This document shows, piece after piece, positions 1 to 7,910 of a stretch of 64,000 bases of DNA. The notes beneath the pieces are model-generated. The model was given only the letters and a program-made list of their open reading frames with translations, did no database searches and was not told where the DNA came from. A program made the position numbers and the translations under genes. The stretch's first letter is position 1. Every line of letters starts with the position of its first letter. This DNA comes from Dictyobacter vulcani (lineage in GTDB: Bacteria > Chloroflexota > Ktedonobacteria > Ktedonobacterales > Ktedonobacteraceae), in assembly GCF_008974265.1 (NCBI RefSeq), contig NZ_BKZW01000005.1, positions 62,001-126,000 on the forward strand, given 5' to 3'.

Positions 1-959
1 GTGCCATTGATCTCAATCTCGACCATCATCTGGCGGTCTGTACCATCCAAACAGCCGACGGCTCGACCGTTGCCACCACCTTTCTCAGTGGCGGCAAACG
101 CGTAAATGGCCGTAGGAAGTGGCTGCTTGGTCGTATCGCCCGCAACCGTCGTAAGACGGGTATCCTGGCCGAAAACGAACCCGATAATGTGGCATTATGG
201 GAGAAAATCCGTCATGTGGATGAGCAGGTGGCACACCTGATCAGTGCGCGCATTGTGCACTTTGCTCGTCAGCATCAGGCGAGTGTGCTGGTATTTGAAC
301 ACCTGGGCAACCTGAAACCCCAAAAAGGCCGCTACAGTCGCCGAGGGAACAGCAAACGAGCCTTCTGGATGAAGGGGCGTATATTCACCAATGCCAAATA
401 TAAAGCGTGGAACGAGGGCATGATCACGAGTCGGGTGAACCCGCGCAACACGAGCCGCGAATGCGCCCGTTGTCATGGCCTGATTGTACGTTACCATGCC
501 AAGCAGGGGCCCGAGCCAGCAGGCTACACCCCTGGGGCACCGTTGGCCTGGTGTCCTGCGTGTGGCATGAAGGGTCATGCCGATCGCAATGCGAGCCTGG
601 TCATTGGTCAGCGCTTGCGTACACGTGCTCACCATCAGGAAAAGCCTCGCGCTCCTCTCCTGGGTCCAGGAGAGAGGGATGAGAAATCATCAGGTGTTGT
701 CCGTTCCCAAGACGCCAACAGCAAAGGTGGCCCATCGCGCCGCCGAGCACGGAGGCACGGAACGGGCAAGGGCATGGCACCGCCCATGAGGATCACGCCA
801 GGATGGTGGCGCCCTCAGCTATTCCTCGCCCATTACCTCTGTTCAGTGAGTCATAGCAACGCTATCTATCTCGAACAGTGGCGTACGCAGGAGTGGAAGA
901 AGCCGCCGCCCTTCAGGGCGTGCGGAGTGTCACTATGGCTTCTATGTTTGAGTTGTTAG
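1..959 (+). CDS. tnpB: TnpB-family RNA-guided nuclease (IS200/IS605 OrfB), 5' end outside the window
   Basis: The frame ending at the stop 957-959 is open back to base 3, so the window edge removes the N-terminal part. The first visible residues, AIDLNLDHHLAV, carry the RuvC-I aspartate. VFEHLGNLKP (about 291-320) is the RuvC-II glutamate motif. CARCH (about 460-475) and CPACGMKGH (about 549-577) form the four-cysteine zinc ribbon, and HADRNAS just after it is RuvC-III, so all three catalytic acids are present. TnpB proteins cut DNA at sites set by an RNA copied from the right end of the same element. After RuvC-III the frame continues for about 125 residues rich in Arg, Pro and Gly without recognisable domain, so the last part may be RNA-coding right-end sequence that happens to stay open. 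No TnpA transposase is visible; one could lie upstream. Confidence 0.85.
   Translation, partial: AIDLNLDHHLAVCTIQTADGSTVATTFLSGGKRVNGRRKWLLGRIARNRRKTGILAENEPDNVALWEKIRHVDEQVAHLISARIVHFARQHQASVLVFEHLGNLKPQKGRYSRRGNSKRAFWMKGRIFTNAKYKAWNEGMITSRVNPRNTSRECARCHGLIVRYHAKQGPEPAGYTPGAPLAWCPACGMKGHADRNASLVIGQRLRTRAHHQEKPRAPLLGPGERDEKSSGVVRSQDANSKGGPSRRRARRHGTGKGMAPPMRITPGWWRPQLFLAHYLCSVSHSNAIYLEQWRTQEWKKPPPFRACGVSLWLLCLSC
903..925 (+). other. stem-loop at the probable right end of the TnpB element
   Basis: A short GC stem (CGCCC, loop TTCA, GGGCG, flanked by CCG/CGG) sits about 35 bases before the tnpB stop. IS605-type elements end in such subterminal hairpins, and the guide RNA scaffold of TnpB is transcribed across this end. 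The exact element end is not determined; it should lie a short way downstream, before the Nudix gene. Confidence 0.4.
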
Positions 960-1002
960 CTGGTCAATAGGAGCTTGCTGGAGATTAATGGAGTAGATAT
1001 TG

Positions 1003-1401
1003 ATGAAAAAAGTTACTGCGGCTATTCTTATGGTGGATGGAAAAGTGCTGATTGCCAGGCGTAAAAAGGGTGATGCTCTGGCGCATAAATGGGAGTTTCC
1101 GGGCGGAAAAATCGAGCCTGGCGAGACGCCAGAGCAATGTCTTACGCGTGAAATGATGGAGGAATTTGGTGTTGCGGTCGCTGTAAAAGATTTTTTCTGT
1201 TCGACCGTCTATCGCTATCAACATATAGAAATAGAGCTTCTGGCCTATCATACTGTGTATCTTTCCGGCGAATTTCAGCTCAATGCCCATGCAGATATGA
1301 AATGGATTCCTCTTGCAGCGTTAAATGACTACGATTTTTCTGCGGCCGATATTCCTATTGCTCATAAGTTACGTGAGAGGCTGATCGAGAAGCCATTGTG
1401 A
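1003..1401 (+). CDS. Nudix hydrolase, MutT-like (deoxy)nucleoside triphosphate pyrophosphohydrolase
   Basis: A 132-residue single-domain protein with a complete Nudix box: GGKIEPGE, then REMMEEFGV, matching G-x5-E-x7-RE-U-x-EE-x-G-U at about residues 36-58. Such proteins hydrolyse oxidised or non-canonical NTPs (for example 8-oxo-dGTP) to the monophosphate and so limit mutation. The length matches MutT-type members. I start at ATG 1003, which has GGAG at 990-993; an in-frame TTG lies one codon upstream but is worse spaced. The gene stands alone between the TnpB element and the importer operon. Substrate preference cannot be read from sequence. Confidence 0.85.
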   Translation: MKKVTAAILMVDGKVLIARRKKGDALAHKWEFPGGKIEPGETPEQCLTREMMEEFGVAVAVKDFFCSTVYRYQHIEIELLAYHTVYLSGEFQLNAHADMKWIPLAALNDYDFSAADIPIAHKLRERLIEKPL

Positions 1402-1797
1402 CTATAGATGTATGCAAGGAATAGGGCTACCATTGACAATCGTTGACTATATTTTCTATACTTATATTAGATTGTTTTAGTTTAAAAGTAATTTTCATAG
1501 CATCTATAATCTATGTGCTTCAGTGTGCTCCAGCCATTTTGCGCCTCCGACACCTGACGCTTTATATCTTCAGGTGCTCAAAACACACTTTTATGTACTG
1601 AATTTTGACCCTTCTTTGATTGTCTACCAGTGCTGCTCTGCCGCGATGGAGAGCCGAGCATTCTATATTCAGCAGTATCCTATCTGATATCTTGTAATCG
1701 TACATTGATATTCTGACAACATAATACCTGATCCAGGTTTTTTATGAGTATCGATTATTTAAGGATCATTGCGTCGCTTAATGAAGGAGAATTTCTA
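1402..1797. other. intergenic region upstream of the importer operon
   Basis: No convincing gene. It is AT-rich between 1430 and 1500, holds a consensus-like promoter (separate entry), and has a long untranslated stretch before the ATPase gene. No clear terminator hairpin was seen. Confidence 0.5.
1433..1462 (+). promoter_or_regulatory. candidate housekeeping promoter for the importer operon
   Basis: TTGACA at 1433-1438 and TATACT at 1457-1462 with an 18-base spacer match a sigma-70-type promoter well. It would give a leader of about 330 bases before the ATPase gene, long enough for leader control, though I see no known riboswitch. Confidence 0.45.
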
Positions 1798-2916
1798 TTG
1801 GGTGTGAAATTTGAACATGTTACAAAGGCGTATCCCGGTCATAAGCCTGCTGTAAATGAATTGTCGCTTGAAGTACAGACCGGTGAATTGCTGGTCCTGA
1901 TTGGCCCGTCCGGTTGTGGAAAAACCACCAGCTTACGCATGATCAATCGTCTGGAAGAGCCGACGAGTGGAACGATTTATGTGGATGGCCGCGATGTGTG
2001 CAGTTATGATCCTATTGAACTGCGACGTGGTATCGGGTACGCGATTCAGCAGACGGGTCTGCTGCCACATATGACGATTGAGCAAAATATTGAGCTGGTG
2101 CCGCGCCTGCTGAAATGGGATAAGAAGCGCCGTCACGAGCGCACACGCGAGTTGTTGTCTCTGGTTGATATGGATTATGATACCTTCGCTTCGCGTTATC
2201 CGCGCCAGCTTTCAGGCGGCCAGCAGCAGCGTATTGGTGTGCTGCGTGCCCTGGCAACCGATCCTCCAGTCATCCTGATGGATGAGCCATTCGGGGCATT
2301 AGATCCTATCAGTCGTGAGTCACTCCAGACCGAATTGAAGCGCCTGCAATCCAGGTTGCGCAAAACGATTGTCTTTGTGACCCACGATATTGATGAGGCC
2401 ATGCGCCTGGGTGATCGCATCGCTATTTTACAGGATGGTCAGTTGCATCAGATTGGCACGCCACAGGAACTGGTCCAGGCACCCAGAGACGAGTTTGTCG
2501 CTAAATTCATGGGTCGTCTCTTTAACTTTCCTAAAATACAGACCTCAGTGGATTTGATCGGGCAATTTATGCAAGAGGACACATCGCATGTCCACCAGGA
2601 ATGCTCCGAACATGGAAAGATCGTGAAGATCGACCACTTACCTCTCTGGTGCTGGATTGATCGCAATGGCGTCCTGCGGGGTGTCTCCTCCCAGCCACCT
2701 ACCGGTGCTGATCAGTGGGATCGTAATGATTGGACGGATCCGAAGCTGGCCGCTGTGAAGGATACAGATGCTTCTGAAGTGGTGCTCAAAAGGCTGATCG
2801 AGGGTGAAGCTGAAGCATTACCGGTCATTGGTGAAGGAGAGCAATTTATAGGCGTCGTTACACAGCGTTCGGCTCTCAAAGCTCTGTCTAATGTTGAGAT
2901 GGAGAATGATGAATGA
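1798..2916 (+). CDS. betaine/carnitine/choline-type ABC importer, ATP-binding protein (OpuCA/ProV-like)
   Basis: ATPase subunit that powers uptake of quaternary-amine osmoprotectants. Motifs in order: Walker A GPSGCGKTT, ABC signature LSGGQQQR, Walker B VILMDEPFGALD, and switch histidine VTHD. After about residue 265 there is a C-terminal CBS-type region ending LPVIGEGEQFIGVVTQRSAL; in this family the CBS part senses ionic strength. The open frame begins at ATG 1744, but homologous sequence starts at about VKFEHVTKAYPG and AAGGAG at 1784-1789 fits a TTG start at 1798 (8-base gap); GTG 1804 is an alternative. The stop overlaps the next start (ATGA, 2913-2916), so translation is coupled to the permeases. 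Confidence 0.85.
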   Translation: MGVKFEHVTKAYPGHKPAVNELSLEVQTGELLVLIGPSGCGKTTSLRMINRLEEPTSGTIYVDGRDVCSYDPIELRRGIGYAIQQTGLLPHMTIEQNIELVPRLLKWDKKRRHERTRELLSLVDMDYDTFASRYPRQLSGGQQQRIGVLRALATDPPVILMDEPFGALDPISRESLQTELKRLQSRLRKTIVFVTHDIDEAMRLGDRIAILQDGQLHQIGTPQELVQAPRDEFVAKFMGRLFNFPKIQTSVDLIGQFMQEDTSHVHQECSEHGKIVKIDHLPLWCWIDRNGVLRGVSSQPPTGADQWDRNDWTDPKLAAVKDTDASEVVLKRLIEGEAEALPVIGEGEQFIGVVTQRSALKALSNVEMENDE

Positions 2917-3566
2917 GTGTGATAACTGACTTTTGGAGCACATACGGTCTCTTGCTCGTCGATGCCATCGGACCTCATTTGTACATGACGGGAGTAGCTT
3001 TGCTGCTGGGCATGGCGATTGCGTTACCCCTGGGGATTCTGTTGTCCCGCTTCCCCCGCTTTTCTGTTCCTGTGATTACAACGGTATCAGTCTTCCAGAC
3101 GATTCCGAGTCTGGTCTTTTTTGCGCTGGTAATTCCATACTTCGGTATCGGGACGCAACCGGCGATCGCGGTACTTGTGCTTTATTCGCTGTTGCCTATT
3201 CTACGCAATACCTACATTGGTTTGCGTTCAGTTGATGCCGCGCTGATTGATGCGGCGCGTGGCCAGGGCATGACCTCATGGCAGATTCTGACGATGGTTG
3301 AGTTACCGCTGGCGGCACCCATTATTGTGACCGGTATTCGTCTATCGGCTACCTATTTAGTGAGCTGGGCAACCCTGGCTGCATTGATTGGTGCTGGTGG
3401 CTTAGGGACGCTCATTTTCGCGGGCATTTCCAGTTATGATACCAATATGTTACTGGCGGGTGCGATACCGGCTGCTGTGCTGGCCCTGCTTATCGGACTT
3501 ATATTTGGCTTTGTCCGGCGTCTGGTGACACCGCGTGGCTTGAAGATGGGAGTTCGGAATAGATGA
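2913..3566 (+). CDS. betaine/choline-type ABC importer, first permease (OpuCB-like)
   Basis: A 217-residue integral membrane protein with about six hydrophobic segments. The cytoplasmic EAA loop that contacts the ATPase reads DAARGQGMTSWQILTMVELP, typical of binding-protein-dependent transport permeases of the ProW/OpuCB type. It starts inside the ATPase gene and ends inside the next permease gene, both by ATGA-type overlap, so the three genes are one translational unit. Together with the second permease it should form the heterodimeric channel of the importer. Confidence 0.88.
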   Translation: MSVITDFWSTYGLLLVDAIGPHLYMTGVALLLGMAIALPLGILLSRFPRFSVPVITTVSVFQTIPSLVFFALVIPYFGIGTQPAIAVLVLYSLLPILRNTYIGLRSVDAALIDAARGQGMTSWQILTMVELPLAAPIIVTGIRLSATYLVSWATLAALIGAGGLGTLIFAGISSYDTNMLLAGAIPAAVLALLIGLIFGFVRRLVTPRGLKMGVRNR

Positions 3567-4177
3567 TCAGTTTCTCAGATATCGCTATGCTCACATGGCA
3601 ACATCTCTACCTCTCGCTGCTTGGGACCGTGATCGGTTCGATCATTGGCTTTTTGCTGGCAGTCTGGATCCGTCGACAGCCGCGCCTGGCTGGTGTGTTG
3701 ATTGGATTTGCTGAGGTTATTCAGACCATTCCTGGTATGGCGCTGCTGGCCTTTTTGCTGCTGGTATTTGGTCTGGGCGATACAACATTGGTTGTAGGGT
3801 TGGCTCTCTATGCCATTTTGCCTGTCCTGCAAAATACGTATGAGGGCCTTGAGGGTGTTGATCCGGCTTACCGTGAGGTTGGAAAGGGCATGGGCATGAC
3901 ACGTGGTGAGATCTTTCGCCAGATCGAGGTCCCCCTGGCTTTTCCTGTTATTCTGGCTGGACTGCGGGTTTCGCTGGTGACCGCGATTGGCGTTGCGACG
4001 ATCGGTGTCTTCGTCGGTTCAGGTGGTCTGGGGAGCCTGATCTATCGTGGCTTGCAAATCATCGATATGCCAACCATGATGGCGGGAGCTATCCCGGTCG
4101 CTTTACTGGCCATCGTGCTTGAAATAGCCTTAACACTCCTGGAGCGCAAGCTATCGAAAGTTACTGCGAGCCGCTAA
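3563..4177 (+). CDS. betaine/choline-type ABC importer, second permease (OpuCD-like)
   Basis: A 204-residue membrane protein of the same family as its upstream neighbour, with the EAA loop EVGKGMGMTRGEIFRQIEVP and hydrophobic helices throughout. Two unequal permeases are the OpuC arrangement; many ProU systems have one. It overlaps the preceding gene by four bases and is followed after 67 bases by the binding-lipoprotein gene, which has its own ribosome binding site. In B. subtilis OpuC the binding protein lies between the permeases; here it is last. Confidence 0.88.
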   Translation: MISFSDIAMLTWQHLYLSLLGTVIGSIIGFLLAVWIRRQPRLAGVLIGFAEVIQTIPGMALLAFLLLVFGLGDTTLVVGLALYAILPVLQNTYEGLEGVDPAYREVGKGMGMTRGEIFRQIEVPLAFPVILAGLRVSLVTAIGVATIGVFVGSGGLGSLIYRGLQIIDMPTMMAGAIPVALLAIVLEIALTLLERKLSKVTASR

Positions 4178-4244
4178 CCCGTGGATGCGACAACGTTTGG
4201 ATGCCTTCAGCAGATGAAGGGACGGCAAGAGAAGAAAGGGAAAA

Positions 4245-5177
4245 ATGAAGAAGATTGTTTCAGTCTGGATCATGCTTACGGCGCTACTGACCCTGGTGAG
4301 CGGCTGTGGCTTCGGACCGCAAAGTAGCACCCTTGGGAATACACCAAAAAGTGGCAATACGATTGTCATTGGTTCCAAAAACTTTAGCGAGAGCATTGTC
4401 CTGGGCAATATGATGTATGATCTGCTGAAAGCAAAGTTGAAGCATGTCAACGTGCAGAACCAGCCAAACCTTGCCTCGACCCTGGTTGCGTGGACATCTG
4501 TGAAAGATGGTCAACTCGATATCTATCCTGAGTACACTGGAACTGGTCTGGTGGATATTTTAAAGAAGCCGGCCAGTACGAATACCGAACAGGTCTATCA
4601 AACTGTCAAGCAAGAGTATGCCCGGCAATACCATGTTGATTGGCTTGATCCCATTGGTTTTAATAATACGTACGCGGTCGCCGTACCCAAAGCTATTGCG
4701 CACAAATATCATTTGACGAAAATCTCCGACCTCGCCGCTGTCTCATCCCAACTGGTTTTTGGTGGTGATCCCGAGTTCTTTATCCGACATGATGATGGTT
4801 TTCCGGCGCTGATGAGCAAGTATGGCCTGAATTTCCAGTCGACCAGGCAGATTGATGTTGGCCTGAAATACCTGGCCGTCGCGAGCGACCAGTTCCAGGT
4901 GACTGATGCTTACTCGACCGATGGCGCGCTTATTCGTTACAACCTGGTTGTCTTGCAGGATGATAAGCACCTCTTCCCGCCCTATTATGCCGCCCCGCTT
5001 GTGCGTGAGGATACACTGAAGGCGTATCCCGAAATCAAACCCATTCTCAATGAGTTGTCCGGAAAAATTAATAATGAAACCATGAAGCAACTCAACTACC
5101 AGGTAGATGTGCAGCACAAGTCCGCGGATGATGTTGCCCGGCAGTTCCTGGTCTCACACGGCCTGCTCTCATCATGA
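4245..5177 (+). CDS. betaine/choline-type ABC importer, substrate-binding lipoprotein (OpuCC/OsmX-like)
   Basis: A 310-residue lipoprotein. The start MKKIVSVWIM is followed by a hydrophobic stretch and lipobox LVSGC, so Cys21 or nearby would be lipid-modified and the protein anchored outside the membrane. The mature part opens with VIGSKNFSESIVLGNMMYDL, the hallmark of the OpuAC/QbsX-like binding-protein family for quaternary amines, and contains YPEYTGTGL. AAAGGG at 4235-4240 serves as ribosome binding site. It completes the ATPase-permease-permease-binding protein operon. Ligand (glycine betaine, choline, carnitine or proline betaine) cannot be fixed by eye. Confidence 0.88.
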   Translation: MKKIVSVWIMLTALLTLVSGCGFGPQSSTLGNTPKSGNTIVIGSKNFSESIVLGNMMYDLLKAKLKHVNVQNQPNLASTLVAWTSVKDGQLDIYPEYTGTGLVDILKKPASTNTEQVYQTVKQEYARQYHVDWLDPIGFNNTYAVAVPKAIAHKYHLTKISDLAAVSSQLVFGGDPEFFIRHDDGFPALMSKYGLNFQSTRQIDVGLKYLAVASDQFQVTDAYSTDGALIRYNLVVLQDDKHLFPPYYAAPLVREDTLKAYPEIKPILNELSGKINNETMKQLNYQVDVQHKSADDVARQFLVSHGLLSS

Positions 5178-5195
5178 TCGGGTACAGGCTTGTGC

Positions 5196-5260
5196 TTCCA
5201 GCCATACTCTAAACTGTGTTCCATCATAGGGTTTATCATGTTCTAGAGAAATGGCTGGAA
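5196..5260. repeat. inverted repeat between the convergent importer and gadB genes
   Basis: TTCCAGCCAT (5196-5205) and ATGGCTGGAA (5251-5260) are perfect 10-base arms separated by 45 bases. Its place between convergent stops suggests a shared, weak terminator, but there is no T-run next to either arm. Confidence 0.35.
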
Positions 5261-5317
5261 CGATGTCGTGTGGGATCTAAGTTAATGCTTCACTGTGTTA
5301 TGCTATGCATCGCGCGC

Positions 5318-6748
5318 TCACTTCGCCGTATTGGTTGACTTCTCTTCATGGCTGGACCCGTGACTGAAGCCAGGTGCTCCGCCAGTATGGTTGTTCTCTG
5401 GGTGTGCTGCATAGTAGCTCAGGTGGCGGTGCATATCGTTGAGCAAGAGATTTGCCATGTCTCGACTGAAGCCATCTTTCACCACAATGCGCATCACGGC
5501 CAGGTTCTCCAGGTTTTTGGGATAAGTATAGGCCGGCACGATCCAGCCACGATCCCGTAGGCGTTGCGATAAATCGAAAACGGTAAAGTTGGTTTCTTCC
5601 TTCAAGGTAAAGGCAAATACCGGTAGGTCGCTCCCATCGCTGAGCAGCTGGAATGGTCCCAGTTGGGCGATTTTCTCTGATAGATAGCGAGCTGTGTCCT
5701 GGCAAGCCTGCTGTATACGCTGATAGCCTGCTTTGCCCAGCCGCACGAAATTATAGTACTGGGCCACAATCTGGCTTCCGGGACGCGAGAAGTTCAAGGC
5801 AAAGGTCGGTGTCTGCCCTCCCAGATAATTTACGGAGAAGATCAGGTCCTGCGGCAAATCGCTGCGATTGTGCCAGACTACCCAGCCGACGCCCGGATAA
5901 ACCAGTCCATATTTATGCCCTGACGTATTGATGGACTTAACGCGCGGCACGCGAAAGTCCCACACCACCTCTGGCTGGATGAATGGTGCGACCAGGCCTC
6001 CACTGGCGGCATCGACATGGATCGGAATGTCCAGTCCTTGCTCGCTCTGCAGGCGATCCAGTGCCTGGCTGATCTCCTCGACCGGCTCATAACTACCATC
6101 CATCGTACTCCCCATAATAGCTACGACGCCGATGGTGTTTTCATCACAGAGCTTGACTGCTTCTTCAGCTGTGAGATGATAGCGTCCCTGCTCCATAGGG
6201 ACCAGGCGCGGCTCGACATCCCAGTAGCGACAGAATTTTTCCCAGCAGATCTGAATATTAATGCCCATTACCAGGTTGGGACGGTCGGTTGATTTTCCAG
6301 CGGCACGCCGACGTTCACGCCACTTCCATTTCAAAGCCATGCCAGCCAGCATACAGGCCTCGCTTGACCCGATGGTTGAGCAGCCAATCGTATCTTTTTC
6401 ATCTTCAGCATGCCAGAGGTTGGCCAGAATGTTGACACAGCGATTTTCCAGCTCGGCCGTCTGGGGATACTCATCCTTATCGATCATGTTTTTATCGAAG
6501 GTATCGGCCATGATCTGCCGTGCCTCTGGCTCCATCCAGGTTGTGACAAAGGTGGCCAGGTTTTGCCTGGCATTGCCGTCCAGGATCAGCTCATCGCTCA
6601 CGAGCTGGTAGGCTGTTTGTGGCAGCATCTCCTCTTCGGGCATTTCATTGCGTGGGATAGGCCGATCCAGTGGAATGCGACTATAAGCCGGATTCAGCAA
6701 TTGTTCTGACTCGTCTTTAGTTGTACGCTTCACTTTTTTATGCAGCAT
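5318..6748 (-). CDS. gadB: glutamate decarboxylase
   Basis: PLP enzyme that converts glutamate to GABA and CO2, using up a cytoplasmic proton; the known role is acid resistance and GABA formation. The 476-residue length is close to E. coli GadB. Visible family motifs are STIGSSEACMLAG, HVDAASGG and the PLP-lysine motif NTSGHKYGLVYPGVGW; the N-terminal DRPIPRNEMPEEEM is also typical. I start at ATG 6748, preceded by AGGAG with 9-base spacing; the open frame extends 62 codons further but lacks family similarity there. No glutamate/GABA antiporter gene is next to it. It converges on the importer operon and diverges from the crotonase gene. Confidence 0.93.
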   Translation of the reverse strand: MLHKKVKRTTKDESEQLLNPAYSRIPLDRPIPRNEMPEEEMLPQTAYQLVSDELILDGNARQNLATFVTTWMEPEARQIMADTFDKNMIDKDEYPQTAELENRCVNILANLWHAEDEKDTIGCSTIGSSEACMLAGMALKWKWRERRRAAGKSTDRPNLVMGINIQICWEKFCRYWDVEPRLVPMEQGRYHLTAEEAVKLCDENTIGVVAIMGSTMDGSYEPVEEISQALDRLQSEQGLDIPIHVDAASGGLVAPFIQPEVVWDFRVPRVKSINTSGHKYGLVYPGVGWVVWHNRSDLPQDLIFSVNYLGGQTPTFALNFSRPGSQIVAQYYNFVRLGKAGYQRIQQACQDTARYLSEKIAQLGPFQLLSDGSDLPVFAFTLKEETNFTVFDLSQRLRDRGWIVPAYTYPKNLENLAVMRIVVKDGFSRDMANLLLNDMHRHLSYYAAHPENNHTGGAPGFSHGSSHEEKSTNTAK

Positions 6749-6860
6749 GCTTCTGACTCCTACAAAAAATCTCTCTTTTTTTAGCCCTCTCTGGTGAACC
6801 ACGTTCAGATGGATCGCCAGGATACAGAGATGGCTGTCAGGCTTTAGAGAAGTCGAAAAT

Positions 6861-6889
6861 TTGAACAGCCAATCAAGCCACATTATATT
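6861..6889 (+). promoter_or_regulatory. candidate promoter for the crotonase gene
   Basis: TTGAAC (6861-6866) and TATATT (6884-6889) with a 17-base spacer, about 60 bases before the crotonase start. The same AT-rich stretch read on the other strand gives TATAAT-like hexamers that could serve gadB. Confidence 0.4.
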
Positions 6890-6951
6890 ATAGATAAGCA
6901 CATTATTATCGTTTTTAAGCTGCTCAGCTATCATACAAGAGGAGGGATGCC

Positions 6952-7737
6952 ATGTCAGTTCAGATTGAGCGCAATGGACCAGTTACCACGGTGATCTTGA
7001 GCCGGCCAGAGGTGCGCAACGCGGTTAATCGCCAGACGGCGCAGGAGCTGGCTGATGCCTTTCGGGATTTTGATGCTGATCCTGAGGCATTGGTAGGTGT
7101 ATTGGTGGGCGATCATGGCCAGTTCTGCGCGGGCGCGGACCTGAAAGCGTTTGCGGCGGGCGAAGGTAATCGCGTCGAGCCAGATGGCGATGGGCCGATG
7201 GGGCCAAGCCGGATGCTGCTTAGCAAGCCAGTGATTGCCGCCATCAGTGGCTATGCTGTGGCGGGTGGGTTGGAACTGGCGCTCTGGTGCGATCTGCGCG
7301 TGGTGGAAGATGACGCTGTGCTGGGAGTCTTTTGCCGGCGCTGGGGCGTGCCGTTAATTGATGGCGGCACGATCCGGCTACCACGCCTGATCGGGATGAG
7401 CCGGGCGCTGGATTTGATTCTGACCGGCCGGCCTGTTGGGGCGCAGGAAGCACTGGCGCTTGGATTGGTAAACCGGGTTGTGCCACATGGTCAGGCGCGC
7501 CAGGCTGCCGAGCAACTTGCCAGAGAGATCAGTCGCTTCCCTCAGGCGTGTATGCGCAGCGACCGGCTCTCAGCTTATGAGCAATTCGATCTGAGCTTCC
7601 AGGAGGCGCTGGCGAACGAGTTTCAACATGGTTTAGGCGTGCTGCAAGCGGAAGGTGCCAGCGGCGCACAGAAATTTGCTAGCGGCGCTGGCAGGCATGG
7701 CAGCTTTATGTTGCAAGAAGAAACCGACGCTGGCTGA
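6952..7737 (+). CDS. enoyl-CoA hydratase/isomerase (crotonase) family protein
   Basis: A 261-residue crotonase-fold protein acting on acyl-CoA thioesters. GQFCAGADLKAF and ISGYAVAGGLELALWCDLRV supply the two oxyanion-hole backbone regions that polarise the thioester carbonyl. FCRRWGVPLIDGGTIRLPRL is the region carrying catalytic acids in hydratases; Asp appears where many hydratases have Glu or Gly, so the reaction (hydration, isomerisation or other) is uncertain. GGAGGG lies six to ten bases before ATG 6952. It is flanked by unrelated genes, so no pathway can be assigned. Confidence 0.85.
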   Translation: MSVQIERNGPVTTVILSRPEVRNAVNRQTAQELADAFRDFDADPEALVGVLVGDHGQFCAGADLKAFAAGEGNRVEPDGDGPMGPSRMLLSKPVIAAISGYAVAGGLELALWCDLRVVEDDAVLGVFCRRWGVPLIDGGTIRLPRLIGMSRALDLILTGRPVGAQEALALGLVNRVVPHGQARQAAEQLAREISRFPQACMRSDRLSAYEQFDLSFQEALANEFQHGLGVLQAEGASGAQKFASGAGRHGSFMLQEETDAG

Positions 7738-7869
7738 TCTATCTGCCAGCAATTTCTGTCCAGAAAACTTTGTTCACAGACCACAGATTTCAGCCGACCT
7801 CAACCGACCAATCGCGGCGAGTTTTGAGCATGGATGGACGTGGTTACCTTTCGTCCTACCATGCCAGCA

Positions 7870-7878
7870 TGCTATAAT
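7870..7878 (+). promoter_or_regulatory. extended -10 promoter for glgA
   Basis: The sequence TGCTATAAT is a perfect extended -10 element 33 bases before the glgA start. No good -35 hexamer is seen at the expected distance, which is usual for extended -10 promoters. Confidence 0.5.
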
Positions 7879-7910
7879 GAGATACATTTCGTGAGTGGGA
7901 GGGAACTTGT

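Noticed and set aside
1433..1797. Riboswitch in the long leader of the importer operon
   Set aside because: The leader is long enough, but I could not find a conserved aptamer core or a paired terminator; a covariance-model scan would be needed.
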